Below are positions 42,002-53,100 of a stretch of DNA of 64,000 nucleotides, one piece after another. The stretch comes from Plectosphaerella cucumerina (Eukaryota > Ascomycota > Sordariomycetes > Glomerellales > Plectosphaerellaceae). The position numbers and the translations under genes are program-made. Each line of letters begins with the position of its first letter. Within the stretch, counting starts at the first letter, position 1. The stretch spans positions 3,286,001 through 3,350,000 of the forward strand of contig JAGPXD010000005.1 of NCBI GenBank assembly GCA_020746995.1, written 5' to 3'. The notes beneath the pieces were generated by a model that was not told the DNA's origin, did not search any database, and saw only the letters and a list, made by a program, of their open reading frames with translations.

Positions 42002-43431
42002 ATGGAAGGGGTAAGTGTGGCGGCGAGCATCATTGGGCTCACCGACGCGTTCCACAAGGCTATAATGACCAAAAGCCTCAGTCGCCAAGAAACTGATCAG
42101 TTCCATAACATCATGACGAGACTCGAACTCGCCCATACATTTTACAATGAGATTTCAAGGGGGCAGCAATCATCTTCGCCGCTGAATTCCGACTCGTACG
42201 GGGTGGAAAGCCAGTTTCGGACAGTTCTGGAGCTCCTGGACTTCCGAGAACATAAGTCATCCTTTTTTAAGAGGAACCTCGGAACGCAAGCGCTCGCTTT
42301 GAAAGATGCCGAGGCCGCCATCGACAACCTCGAGTTCATGATAAATCAGCTGCATCGGACTTCGCTGCAGTAAGGGCCGCCTCCGTCACTTCACCTCAAC
42401 TCACATTTCTGTCAGCCTATTGTCAAGGAGGTTTGCTGAAAACTGGTACAGAAGACAAGTCTCTCAGCTGGAGTCGACGACGCAGTCAATGCACAAGATT
42501 CTACTGGTCATGGCCGAGCTTTTTGAATACCCACTGGAGGCTGCTTCAGGGGAACAAGGGACAGAGAGGAATACCAACATCGAGGCTATGAGAGCTAAGC
42601 TCCACGAAACTCTGGCAGCCAACCCATGGGCAAGTCAGCCGAGGAACGACCCATTCTGCTTCGCATTCGTGGTATTGCCAGTGAGTCCAGATGGCGGCGT
42701 CGAACCGGCTCGCGGTCAAGTAAAGATTGACACGGGCGCCGAGGACAACTGGATCAGCACTCGTTTGTTGGAAATGGCTTCTGTTCCCTTCACTCCAGAC
42801 GCCTCGCTGGGCACTTTCCGCGGGGCTAATGGACAGCCGTTCAAGCCTCTTGGCCGCGTCTCCGTCACTTGGTACTCGGAAAACCAGGCACGAACGCAGA
42901 CGAGCGACTTCCTCATCCACGACAGCGCGCCATTTGACGCCATCTTGGGGAGCGGCTGGGTGCTCGAGGAGTGTCTCAACGTCTTCCACAAGCCGGTCTT
43001 ACCTCTCTTCAGGATGACCATAGGCCCAGGTACGTTTGAAAATTCCCTTCGCTTACCAGGTACACCGTCTGACTGCTCTAGACGAGATCAACGACCTCAA
43101 AAAGAGGCAAGAAGCCACCAACGCCAGCAACGACGAAGTGATCGCTCTCCAGAGGTTCGAGAAACGGGCACGGCGCGAGAGAGAAAGGCAGGAAGAAGCG
43201 CAGAGCAGAGCCCTCTCTCGCATCACTTCGCCTACAGCGTTGACCCGGAAGAACAGCTCGGAGAGCCTGTCGACTTTTCCCAGCTTCGCCACCAGCAAGT
43301 CGACTGCTGGCTCTTCAACGCCGGGGATTCCAGCACAAGGAAGCGCGACAGCAGGTACGGAGCCGCAAGTGCCGGGTGATAACAGCAAGGGGAAGGAAAA
43401 GGAAGGCTCTAATGCGGCCACAGTGCTGTAG
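42002..43431 (+). CDS. Retropepsin-like protein with fungal N-terminal helical domain, 443 aa
   Basis: Three exons (42002-42369, 42416-43029, 43082-43431) join in frame. The first 120 residues (MEGVSVAASIIGLTDAFHKA and a helical continuation) resemble the N-terminal domain found on fungal NLR-type and related proteins. The middle has a retropepsin-type aspartic protease signature: GQVKIDTGAEDNWIS at about 224-238, and APFDAILGSGWVLEE at about 295-309, which looks like the Ile-Leu-Gly of the second conserved strand. A coiled coil and a Ser/Thr-rich tail follow (LKKRQEATNASNDEVIALQR). No reverse transcriptase or integrase is present, so it appears to be a stand-alone or domesticated protease domain. 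Catalytic activity is an inference. Confidence 0.75.
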
Positions 43432-43749
43432 TTTGAATGTAGAATAACGCGAATGCACAATTAGTCTTCAAGCTTGAAAACTGAGAATGTCAACCGTCGA
43501 CAGAGGTTGGAAGGCACCAGACGTAACCGGTCCGGGCAATTACCTGCAAATTCGTAACTGCCTGACGACTTCGCTCAACAACGGCAGGTACGACAACTTC
43601 CCACACAGTTATTCGTATAAATAGGACACCAATTTTCCCTTCATAGACCGAAAACTTTATCCCACCTTTCTCCATCCATTCCACATCTTTCCCACATACA
43701 CTTCCCTCGTCACAGTCTTCTCAGCTATATTACATCACGACCAGCCACA
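43432..43749. other. Promoter region with TATA box
   Basis: 318 bp upstream of the start codon at 43750, containing TATAAATA at 43616-43623 and a pyrimidine-rich leader. Confidence 0.5.
43616..43623 (+). promoter_or_regulatory. TATA box of the disrupted locus
   Basis: TATAAATA, 134 bp upstream of the ATG at 43750, supporting this ATG as the original translation start even though its frame soon fails. Confidence 0.55.
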
Positions 43750-44808
43750 ATGGGAGGCAGAACCACCCAAAGGAACAGTTTGAGATCCGCGTCGGTAGAG
43801 ATCTCGACAATCAACTCAAGGCATCTACCGGGACAGCTATCACCACCGACAGACCAGCCAACTGCGACGACAAGTACACTTGGAATCTCGACAAGATACG
43901 CACAACACTCATCAGCTATCTCGAGAAGGCGCACCAAGTCAACTCAGGATACATCTGCCACACGGACTACGTTTCCCTGCGCGCAATCTACACCAGCCTG
44001 GACGCGGTCGACTCGTTCACGAAGCCCAAGCCGACGTGCAAGAACCCATGGACCTTTGGAAACCTTCCCAGCTACAGAAAATGGATCACAACGGACGACA
44101 AGAAGCCGAAGAAGCAGCTGATCGACATGATTCGGACTCTGGTTGAGCTCATTCCAGTCGGATGTCAAATCCCGGCAAAGTTCAAGAGCCACTACGGCGA
44201 CAGAGTCATTGCCCAACGTGACCTCATCGCGGTCCCCAATGGACTGCTTTCCATGCTGCAGGGAAAGATCCCAAGGATCCTCAACAACTCCGCTGACGGC
44301 AACGTCAGCGATTATGGCAACTTCATCAACGAGAAATCCCCCCCTCCGACAGCCTATAAGCGCCGAGCCGCTCCCAAGGCTAAGAAGCTCAAGACCATGA
44401 CAGAAGCCGAGAATTCGCAGGCGTTGGACCTTCCCGACGAGATTACCAGCATGGACTCACGCGAAATCACAATGACTTCCATGGGACGCCTTCATCAGAC
44501 CTTCAAGGACCTCAGCAATCGAAACATTCCCGGCAATCCAAACCCGGCTGTCCAAGACCGGGAGAACAATTTGGTCATGATGCGCCTGCTGGCAGATACT
44601 TTCAGCCGTCACATAAACGCAGACGACCTCACAGACACTACCAATCACAGGTCCACAACAGCGAGAGGAACAGTCGACTACCGGCAGGAAGAGAAATGCG
44701 CAGTTCGACGATGACACCGAGCCCAGCCTCGCGACTACTGCCAAGGACTCCGACAGAGATTTCCAGACGCTCTTCGGTCCGACTTTATACATCGTGGGAA
44801 TGAATTAA
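43750..44808 (+). pseudogene. Hypothetical gene with disrupted frame
   Basis: The region reads as coding, but in changing frames. A good start context (CACAATGGG) and a TATA box point to the ATG at 43750. The convincing protein (DDKYTWNLDKIRTTLISYLE, then CKNPWTFGNLPSYRKWITTD, then CQIPAKFKSHYGDRV) lies in another frame that has no ATG before 44127. One can bridge this with a 59-nt intron (43778-43836, weak donor GTTTGA) or with a 1-base loss near 43753. In the first frame the protein ends at 44714, but after about 44650 another frame looks coding (FDDDTEPSLATTAKDSDRDF) and ends at TAA 44806-44808. A 43-nt intron at 44608-44650 would join them, again with a weak donor. I do not recognise the family. 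It may be a decayed gene, a gene with unusual introns, or sequence error. Confidence 0.5.
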
Positions 44809-44814
44809 GGTGTC

Positions 44815-45138
44815 ATGGCCACCCTCAGCAAGCTCGGCCTCACCAATGAACAAGCACTCACAATGAAAAACTCTCCGGACACGACCCGCGACTACCTGCT
44901 GAACTGGGTCCAGGGCAGCCTCCAACGGGGACTGGTGGACTACACCGACCGCGTCCGCCTCATCCAGTACCTCACCGAGAGACTGTCTCCCTCCGATGAC
45001 GCCGACATGCCATACAACTCATTAGTCCAGTTGGGGGCGCACGACCTAGCTATGGACAGCCTGATGGATATGGCTACGGACTGGCACCCAGGCAATGTTA
45101 CGCAGAGGCTTCAGGAGGACGTGTTCCGCCAACTTTAG
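44815..45138 (+). CDS. Hypothetical protein or 3' part of the preceding locus, 107 aa
   Basis: An open frame starting with MATLSKLGLTNEQALTMKN, mostly helical, ending QRLQEDVFRQL. It is in the same frame as the tail of the preceding locus and only 6 bp beyond its TAA stop, too close for an independent transcript. Most likely it is the C-terminal part of the same ancestral protein. I do not recognise a domain. Confidence 0.4.
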   Translation: MATLSKLGLTNEQALTMKNSPDTTRDYLLNWVQGSLQRGLVDYTDRVRLIQYLTERLSPSDDADMPYNSLVQLGAHDLAMDSLMDMATDWHPGNVTQRLQEDVFRQL

Positions 45139-45669
45139 CAGCGATGACCTGGACTGGCTGTCCATGATGACCCAGCCAATCGAGGCCTTGCAGTCGAGGA
45201 CTCACACCAACCCTGGCTCACGATGGAGGACGAAATGGATGGAATGAGTGATATAGGGCGAAGGAAAGGATGGATCGTGGCTTGCTTTCGGATCACAACG
45301 AGGACGTTGTTTTGCCGGAGGCTTCTGTGACCACCGGACAGCGCCACACGCCATCCAAGCAACAGGTACCTACTAGTACCTAGGTAGGTATCTCAGCCCA
45401 ACGTACATGGCTCAAGAGATCCATTGCAATTATCGGGATTGAAGCCCATCGAAAGCACTGTTTGATCGGAGACGGCGATTTGCATCCTGGATTCGCTCAC
45501 GGAATCTGTCCCAGCGGTGCCAGGAGGTCTGGGCCCGCTATGGAGCCATCAACGCACAGACCACTTTCGTTCTTCCCTCATCGCAGCCTTGCATTTCTCG
45601 ACATCCGACGTCACTCTCTCCATCGCCACCACCCTCCTACTTCCCCGACAACATCTCGACTCGCCCAAG
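45139..45669. other. Intergenic, 530 bp
   Basis: Promoter of the PRCC-like gene. It contains a palindromic tract of CCTA/TAGG repeats around 45365-45391 (ACCTACTAGTACCTAGGTAG). Nothing else was seen. Confidence 0.4.
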
Positions 45670-46815
45670 ATGGGCCTGGTAGACTACTCCGACTCCGAGT
45701 CCGACTCAGAAGTTGCCCCCAAGCCCGTCCCAAAACCAACCCCCGCCACCGCGACCGGCAAGAAGCCCTTTCAAAAAGTCGTCGACAGATCCAACCCCGG
45801 CAAGATCAGGGTCAACCTCCCCCAGATCCAGCCCGAAGACAAGCCAGCCGACAGCGATGGACCACCAGCGAAGCGCGCAAAGATAGGCGCGGGGGGAGGC
45901 GGTCGGTTCAGCGGGATGAATTCGTTCTTGCCGCCGCCCAAGAACGCCGCGGGGACAAAGCCGAAGCCCACCGGTGGCGCGAGGCCAGCCTTCCAGCTCA
46001 AGACCAGCGCCGAGGCTGGCTTCAGCAGAGATTCGGGGCTGTTCGGGGGAGATTCAGACTCGGGCTTTGAGCTTCCGGCGCCAACGTCACAGCCGTCCAT
46101 CCCCGACACGATGAAGCCCGCCGACGAGGTCAAGCTCGTGGGCAAGCCCATGATGTTCAGGCCCCTGTCGGTGGCGAGAAACAACAAGAAGAAGCCCGTC
46201 AAGAAGACACCTGCGGCACCCGCTCCAACACAAGCGCCACCATCAGCGCAAGACTCAACCGCCGCGCCCTCCTCAGAGACACCCGCCGCGCCAGCACCAC
46301 CCAAGAAGATCTCCCTCTTCTCCATCGCCAGTGAGCCCGACGCCGACACAGACCCAACCCCCGCATCTAGCACCGTCTACGAACCCCTCTTCGAGACCGA
46401 ACCCACCACAGCCTCCTACGACGGTTACGCCGATACATCCTCCTGGGCCTCCCAACCCGTCCCCTCCACCGGCGCAACAGCCACCTCCCTCGACACCATC
46501 GCCGACGAGATGAACCTCTCCGCCGCCGCGCGCCGGGAGCTCTTCGGCCGCGGCGGCATGCCCGGCCACACGGGGGCAGACTCCTCCGCCGCCCGCGTCA
46601 TCAGCTTCGACACGGACGCAGAGTACCGCCATAACGAGACCATCCGCGCCGCCGGCGAGCAGCAGGTCCACAACCCCCTGCGCGCCATCGCACCGGGAAA
46701 GCACAACCTGCGCAAACTCGTCAGTGCCGTGCAGGGCCAGCGCGAGGCTCTCGAGGAGAGTTTCGCGCAGGCAAAGTCGAACAAGAGGGAGGCTTCGGGG
46801 CGGTATGGATGGTAG
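45670..46815 (+). CDS. PRCC-like protein (MAD2B-interacting family), 381 aa
   Basis: Single exon. The N-terminus MGLVDYSDSESDSE is the typical opening of PRCC proteins. A long Pro/Ala/Ser/Lys-rich disordered region follows. The C-terminal quarter is the conserved PRCC domain (PF10253): SAAARRELFGRGGM, then ARVISFDTDAEYRHNETIRA, then PGKHNLRKLVSAVQGQREAL. Human PRCC is nuclear, binds MAD2B and has been linked to pre-mRNA splicing; the fungal role is not defined. The start is clear because the DYSDSESD motif is at the very N-terminus in the family. Convergent with the next gene, 103 bp apart. Confidence 0.88.
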   Translation: MGLVDYSDSESDSEVAPKPVPKPTPATATGKKPFQKVVDRSNPGKIRVNLPQIQPEDKPADSDGPPAKRAKIGAGGGGRFSGMNSFLPPPKNAAGTKPKPTGGARPAFQLKTSAEAGFSRDSGLFGGDSDSGFELPAPTSQPSIPDTMKPADEVKLVGKPMMFRPLSVARNNKKKPVKKTPAAPAPTQAPPSAQDSTAAPSSETPAAPAPPKKISLFSIASEPDADTDPTPASSTVYEPLFETEPTTASYDGYADTSSWASQPVPSTGATATSLDTIADEMNLSAAARRELFGRGGMPGHTGADSSAARVISFDTDAEYRHNETIRAAGEQQVHNPLRAIAPGKHNLRKLVSAVQGQREALEESFAQAKSNKREASGRYGW

Positions 46816-46918
46816 AGAGAGGGAAGTTTTTACATGATACCCATGAATTTGACGGCATATTTTGCGCTGAAGCAGGTTGATCATGAATGCGTTTAGTCGT
46901 GAGACAACTACAACTACG

Positions 46919-48429
46919 CTAACACGTCACCACCGCCGCCGTCTTCATCCCCTGCTTCACCCCTCCATCGACCATCAGGAACCCCCACTCTCCCCTCGTG
47001 ATGGGCGAGATGTCATCATACCCGTTCGGCGTCATCGGTCCCATTGGCGACCGCCCTCCCGCCAGGGCCTGGTCGTGCAAAACCTCGGCAATAGTCGTCG
47101 GGCTCCAGAGCTGTCTGCTCTCCCGCCCTGGCCGGGCAGTTACCACCTCTTCGTCGTCGGCATCCCGCCGCGGGCCGGTGATGGGCGTGAAGCCGATCAT
47201 GACGACGTCGTCCCGCGCGGCGGCTGGGGCGGGGAACTGCGTCTGCAGCTTCAGCAGCATCGGTGGTGTCTTCGCCGGCGCGGCCTCAGGGGCGAGACAC
47301 ACCTCGACCGTCCGTGCCAGGGGCGTGTTCTCTCTGTCCCCAGGCAGCGCGCCCTCCTCGTCCTTTGCAGAATCCGTTTCGAAATCCGTCTCTCCGTCGC
47401 TCTCCCCCTCTTCCACCGGCGGGTGCGGCACGCCCTCGACACCACCTGCTCCAGTCTTCCCGCCGTATGCTCGTCGATACATGCCCCTCACATCTGTGAG
47501 GGACGCGTCCGAGAAGCTGAGCCAATCATACCATCTTGCCAGCTCGGCGCGGGCAACCACTGCTCCCTTGCGCGAGAGCACGAGCCGCCGCAGCTCGTCG
47601 ACGGCATCCTCGAGGCGCAGTGGCGATAGGGTGCGCGAATAGCTCGACAGCGCGGCCTTGAAGGTGTACAACCTGTCGAGAGGCACGAGGGTGAGACCGT
47701 CGGAGGAGAAGAGAGGGTCATTTTGCAGGAGGGAGCGGTTCGTGACGGCGGTGGAGAGGCCGCAAGCAGCGGGATCGAGGGGAAGGGGGAGCCAACCGGC
47801 GCTGGGGAGGTCAGTACAATGACGTTGAACAGGAGCAGGAGGCGAACTCACCCAATGTGGAACTTCTTCTCAGTCCGCTCAAGTACTTGGCGTAGCACAG
47901 CCTTTTGCCGCTCCGTAAGCAAATCGGCGTACACGAGGCGAATCCCAAAAGGATGCGGCGTGCACACCTCATGAGCCTCCGTTGACGCAATGGACGAAGA
48001 CGTCAGAAGCGGCGTCATCGGCGGCGGAGAGAGAGGCGTTCTCGGCGTGACGGGCCAGGTAGGATGGGAAGCGAGCGGGCGGAAGCGCGGGTCTGACTCT
48101 GTCGCCAGGGCAGGCGAAGGTAGAGGGCTGCTGACCGACTTTGACGAGCCGGAGCGGACGAGCTTTCTGAAGGATGAGGCGAGAGCGAGACGTGGCGAAA
48201 GGGGGGACTTTTGGAAGGCCGGGGAGCAAGGCGTCGGCGGGGAGGGAGGCGCACGGGGAAGTTGGTAGTCCCGCCTCACGAGGACGAGGGAGACGTGCAT
48301 TGACCTTCTCGCCAGGCGGCGCGAGGCATACTCGAGGGCCTCATGGAGATGTTCCGGGAGATGATCGACGTCAAGAATGGACGTACCCGCCTCAAGGGGG
48401 GATGAGATGCGGCTCTTGGAGATGGACAT
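46919..48429 (-). CDS. Fungal-specific hypothetical protein, 486 aa
   Basis: Two exons (48429-47852, 47801-46919) join in frame. The N-terminus is a compact region (DHLPEHLHEALEYASRRLAR and MHVSLVLVRRDYQLPRAPPS). A Ser/Pro-rich linker follows, then TPHPFGIRLVYADLLTERQK and VLRQVLERTEKKFHIG, and a helical C-terminal part with ELARWYDWLSFSDASLTDVR. I associate these blocks with a fungal domain of unknown function (DUF7582-like), without being certain. No signal peptide or TM segment. The start at 48429 is chosen over an in-frame ATG at 48480 because conserved-looking sequence begins there. Confidence 0.7.
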
Positions 48430-50178
48430 GGCTGATGATGTGCGTAGCTGTGAACAAAAGTCGAGATACAGTTGATGCAAATCACGGTAGTCTTATAACG
48501 ACGCAGCTCAAGTGCAACCTCGCAGCCTGTCGTCTGAAACCCCGAAAAAGATGAAACCCCCCAGCCCCTGAAACGCAGTCGTCATCGGGGAATAATCCCA
48601 TGCATGCATGCAAAGAAGCTTGTCAAGGCAGACCGGGGGAGCTAGCTGCCTCTTGGACGTCACATTCGTTTGCAGACTTGCAGGTTGGGGGCCAGTGGTG
48701 ATAAAAAAAGAGCTGTCGTGGGGGGAAACTAAACGACGGCGGTAAGCTTGATGAAGCCAGTCAGAACCGTTGCATCCAGGAACCAAACTTAGCACGAACG
48801 GCTACTACCTCGCCCCTCTCCGCTCGTGTTCACCAAAGGAAAGCAAGCACTGGTCTTTGCGCAGATGTGCCGATAGCTGAAGAGCACTTGAGATGAAGAC
48901 GTCGTCCTGTCCCAGGGGAACGACGCCCCCGGCGGCTACGGCTCTATTTTTGGGACCTTGATCGGGAGGATCCCGCGATCTCCACGCGGGGCGGGGAAGG
49001 CATCCCCTTCATTCGATTGGCTGATTCTAGCGCCCGCCCGACTGACGTGCATCCGTCACGCAGCGCTAGGCCGTAAGCGGACTTCCCGCCCCACCATTGC
49101 TCGAATGCCGGGCTCTGCCGAGGTACGTACCGATTTAGACTCAAGATCAAGTCGCCAATGGCCTCTCTCAATCTTCTCACTCGATATTTCCAAAGTTAGG
49201 CTCTCCAAATCCCTATCCTGTCTCCCCTCACGAAACCTCTCGACTCCTTCCTCCCTCTCCTCCAACCCTCTGCAGCATCCCACGTCCGACGTTAAGTAGC
49301 ACCCCGTTTACAATGATCCCAATCCCCCCCAAACCACCCATCAATCCCAAACCCCACGCTTCCACATCAGACGTCGACATCATCGTCCCATCACCCCTGT
49401 CCTCCCACCCCTGCGCGCCGATCTGTGATCAATGCCTTAGCCCTACAGTAGCGTCTGCCCGCTCAAAATAGCATCGTCCCTTCAACAAACACGTGCTGCC
49501 GTCCTTACCACCCCGGGCAGATGACACGAACATCACAACAATCACCCAAGCTCCTTCTGGAAAAGCTACTTCACCTCATCTTAAGCTTGATTGTGACACC
49601 TCACCTGCCTCGTTCGTGAACCTCGAGACGCCATCGGCGGCAGCACGACAAATCTCCCGCCCGCAACTCTCCTCCAACACATCACGCGACGGGCCATCTC
49701 TTCGGTCGAGTAATCTCAATTCCATGTGCGGCTCAACCTCCGCATTGCCTGTCTCTGCTAGAAATAGAACCCTGAGCCGGCGCGTAGCCTGGCCCTCACC
49801 TCCAGCGTCTTCAGGACAAGAGACCGACCTCCAAAACCGGAAAAGAGACGAGGATGAAAATAGAACAGACATGGACTTGTTCCAAAACCCCTCAACGCCT
49901 TGCGCGCCTGTGCTAATGCAATGTGCCCTCTGCTGGGCGGTCATCATCGCTGCCGGCCTCGGCTCGGTTCCCTTTACTCTGTTTCTTTCTTTGCCTGCCG
50001 GCCCCTCCTGGGGCCGCCTCAACGCCGTTCGTCAAATCGATGAATTCGTGGCGGCGTAACATCCATCTCTTCTCTCCCTCCCCCTCACTGCATCTGTGAA
50101 TCAGTCACATCTGCGTCTCCATCTCCGCCAGGCTCTCAAAGTGTCCGGATGAGTCCCAGTCTGGGGCGACATGCCCGG
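48430..50178. other. Intergenic, 1.75 kb
   Basis: Promoter of the hypothetical gene at 46919 and 3' flank of the ubiquitin hydrolase. A Ser/Thr-rich frame at about 49.5-50.06 kb with one hydrophobic segment lacks an upstream ATG and is not called. No repeats of note. Confidence 0.4.
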
Positions 50179-53100
50179 TCAGCACTCATAATCGAGCGTC
50201 TCGTCGCTCTGGTCCGAGTACGGAGACATACCGGAGCCATCATCTTCCAGCTCCTCGACCAGGTTGGACTGCACAACCGAGTAGATTTCTGCCGCTTGAT
50301 TAGCCGTGTCCCCCTGCTCGCGTGTCTGACTCTGGCTTACCTTCGCGTATCTGGTTGTAGCGCTCCCGTGTAATTGTCTGCACGTCATCGGAAACCTCAT
50401 CAGAGAAGAACGGCTCGCAGTGCTGTTGCACCCGCTGCAGGTTGTCGACCGAACCATGCGTCACTGGTCGGTTGCCAAACTCCCTCTTCAGGTAGTTGAG
50501 GCTCCTGAGAGCGAACTCTCTCACGGCCCTTGTGACGGCAGTGGGCAGCGGCACATCGCCGTCTTCGCGGGGGTCCGGGAGGAGATCTTCCAGTAGGTGC
50601 AGCTCCACCTGATCCGCGACATGCCTGTTAGTGCTTGCCAGGAGGGCAGGTGCCCATTCCGAAGCCCAGTAGATCAGCTTCTCCGGGAGAACCTCATCCT
50701 TCAGCTTCTTGTCGAGTTCCCTGAAGAACTGCATGTAGACGTGGTGCTGGCTGCTGGATTGCCGGCACGCCACCATAGCACACTTGAGCAGCTCCAGCGA
50801 AGGCTGTGCCACGGGATCTGCCTCCACAAAGACGAGAGTGCCGCGGAGATATGGCTTGATCGACATGACCTCGACCCTGTCGTCCAAAGCCTGCACCAAC
50901 ACCTGGTGAAGCGCGATTCGCATCGTCTTGTTTCCTCGGGCGAAGACGCGGAGGATTGCCTCGGTGCTCATCAGCGCTTGCTCCACGTCCAGGAGTCGTC
51001 GAAGGAACACGCTGCCCGACTGGTACGGCGACTCGGCCCGGATCGCCAAGACCTCGCTCTTGGACCACGGCAGAAGCTTGCCGGGTTCGGCAAGGGCTAT
51101 CGACAGCCGATCATCGGAATCCACGACGCTTCGCGCCGTTGTTTGGGGCGTAAGAGCCGACATGAAGTGCCGGATGAGCTGAATGGGCGCTGCGAAATTA
51201 ACGGGCCTGTTCAGCGCACGGCGCGACATGATCGCGTGCAGTCGTCTGAAGTGCTCCGGGAGATCCGGGAACGAGGTGTCCGTGGCCACGATCATGAGCA
51301 TCTTCCACAGCCAGTCCTCGTTAAGCAGCAGAGCTGTCTCGTAGTGTCCGAGCTCTGCAAATGACTGGACCAGGCCAAAGACCTCCGCCCAGGACCGCGT
51401 GTGGGTGTGGAATTGCGACCACAGATTGTCGAACAATATGGCACAGTTACCCGCGACGGTACTATCGAGGTCGTAGGTCTCCGGACTGTGGACGCGCAGG
51501 CCGTACGTGTCGGGATCGTGCTCCCGAATGCGCTTGACTGCCGCCATGAACAGCTCCGCGGAATTGCCGCGGACAGAGGCGTCGGCGTTGCGCTGCACGA
51601 GAGCTTTGAGGGGCTCATGTGTGTTGAACAAGTAAGTCACAAGTGCCTTGGCGCAGCCATCGCAGTTCTCCACGGCGCTCTGTGCGGTTTGTCTCAGCGG
51701 CTCGGCCCCCGCCAGGTCCTTGGACCGGGTGGCGGCCTGATCATAGACCGCGATCAGGGCCATCATCATGCGGTTCTGCATTCGGTGCTGCACCGGGCAC
51801 GTCTTGTTCGGGGACGCGAGGAGGCGATCCGCCAGCTTCTGGACGAACTGATGGTGGTACGGGTCAAAGAGGCACCAGCGACGGAGCCACTTCAGATTGT
51901 CGTCCATGATTATGTTGTAGATGTCAGGAGGTGTCTCCGCTCGCAGGGGCGCCTTGACGCCGCTCGCCAGCATGGCCGATCGCTGGGCTTCCAGGATGCT
52001 TGAGCGTTGGTAGAAAAGCATGTAGGCGTTGTTGGACTTCTCATACGAGAAACCGCCGTGCTCATAGGTTCGGCCTTCGGGCGTACCAAAGGTGGCTTCT
52101 TCCATGAGCTTGGGATCCCACGGGGTGACCATGTCATCGTTGAATTCCATCCAGAAGTCCTGTTCGCCAGTGTTGGGACGCTGCCGAATGTAAGAGTAGT
52201 AGTGTCCCGACTCAGCCGTGCCGGCATGGACGAGGATGCCGACCAGCTCAAAATTGTCTGGCTCCTGCTTCTCGGCCGATCCGCTCAGGTGCTCGATCGT
52301 GTAGGGCCGCATGTCGATGCTGGGCGGGAACGCGAAGTGATCGTTGATCTTGCTTCGCATCATCGTGCGGAGGTTGAAGTCGAAGCGCTTCAGGTGGAAG
52401 ATGAGGTTGTCCGGCACATCCTTGAGACAGGCACGCTTGACAGCGTCGACGTGTCGGTCACAGTCCGAGCACTTGTACTTGTTGTCACCCTGCATGACCT
52501 CGCCGTCCACGTATGCCTGCAGACTCTCTGCGAGGTTCTTTTTGCCCTTGATGTCGCACTGGATGGCGGAGAAGGGCTCGAACCGCTCGGAAATGTGCTC
52601 GCACTCCTTGGAACTGACCTGCTGCACCAGTTGGCCACCGTAGAAGGTACGGAAGGTCTGACGTTCCCCCGGTGTCGACAGTTGTCCCTCCCAGCGGTCG
52701 AAGAGGAGGTTGTAGAATTCGTCGACATCCATCTGAACCCCGACATCTATGCCGGTGTCGTCGTATGTCTTGATTGTGGAGACCATCGAGCTGGTGTCCA
52801 CATAGCGACGGATCGTGTCCTGCATGTTGCAGAAGAGCTTGCGCGTCTCGAGGAGCAGGTCTTGCGCGTCCAAATCCTTGACCGGTGCTTCGACCATGAA
52901 CTTGCGGAAGCTCGTGTTCATGAACAGTTGTGCCAAGAGCGAGTTCAGATAGCACGTGTTCCCGAGGTTGCGGAGGCCTGCATAGCCGCATGGGGAGCGG
53001 ACCTCGACTATGCGATCGAGACACTGAGGTAGTTCGTACTCGTAAGGCTCTGCGACTCCCAGGTCAGTCCCATCTGCAATGCCATCAAAAGACAGCCACC

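Noticed and set aside
41890..42010. tRNA-like words (GTGGTAGAACG, GATTCGAAACC) between the DUF6594 and retropepsin-like genes
   Set aside because: The words are in the wrong order for a single tRNA on either strand and no stems form.
42002..43431. Possible Ty3/copia-type retrotransposon because of the retropepsin signature
   Set aside because: No reverse transcriptase, integrase, gag zinc knuckle or LTRs; the gene has two introns and its own downstream reading frame.
49493..50059. 188-codon Ser/Thr-rich frame with one hydrophobic segment
   Set aside because: It opens with CTG rather than ATG, the antisense frame is almost as long, and composition is like the surrounding non-coding DNA.
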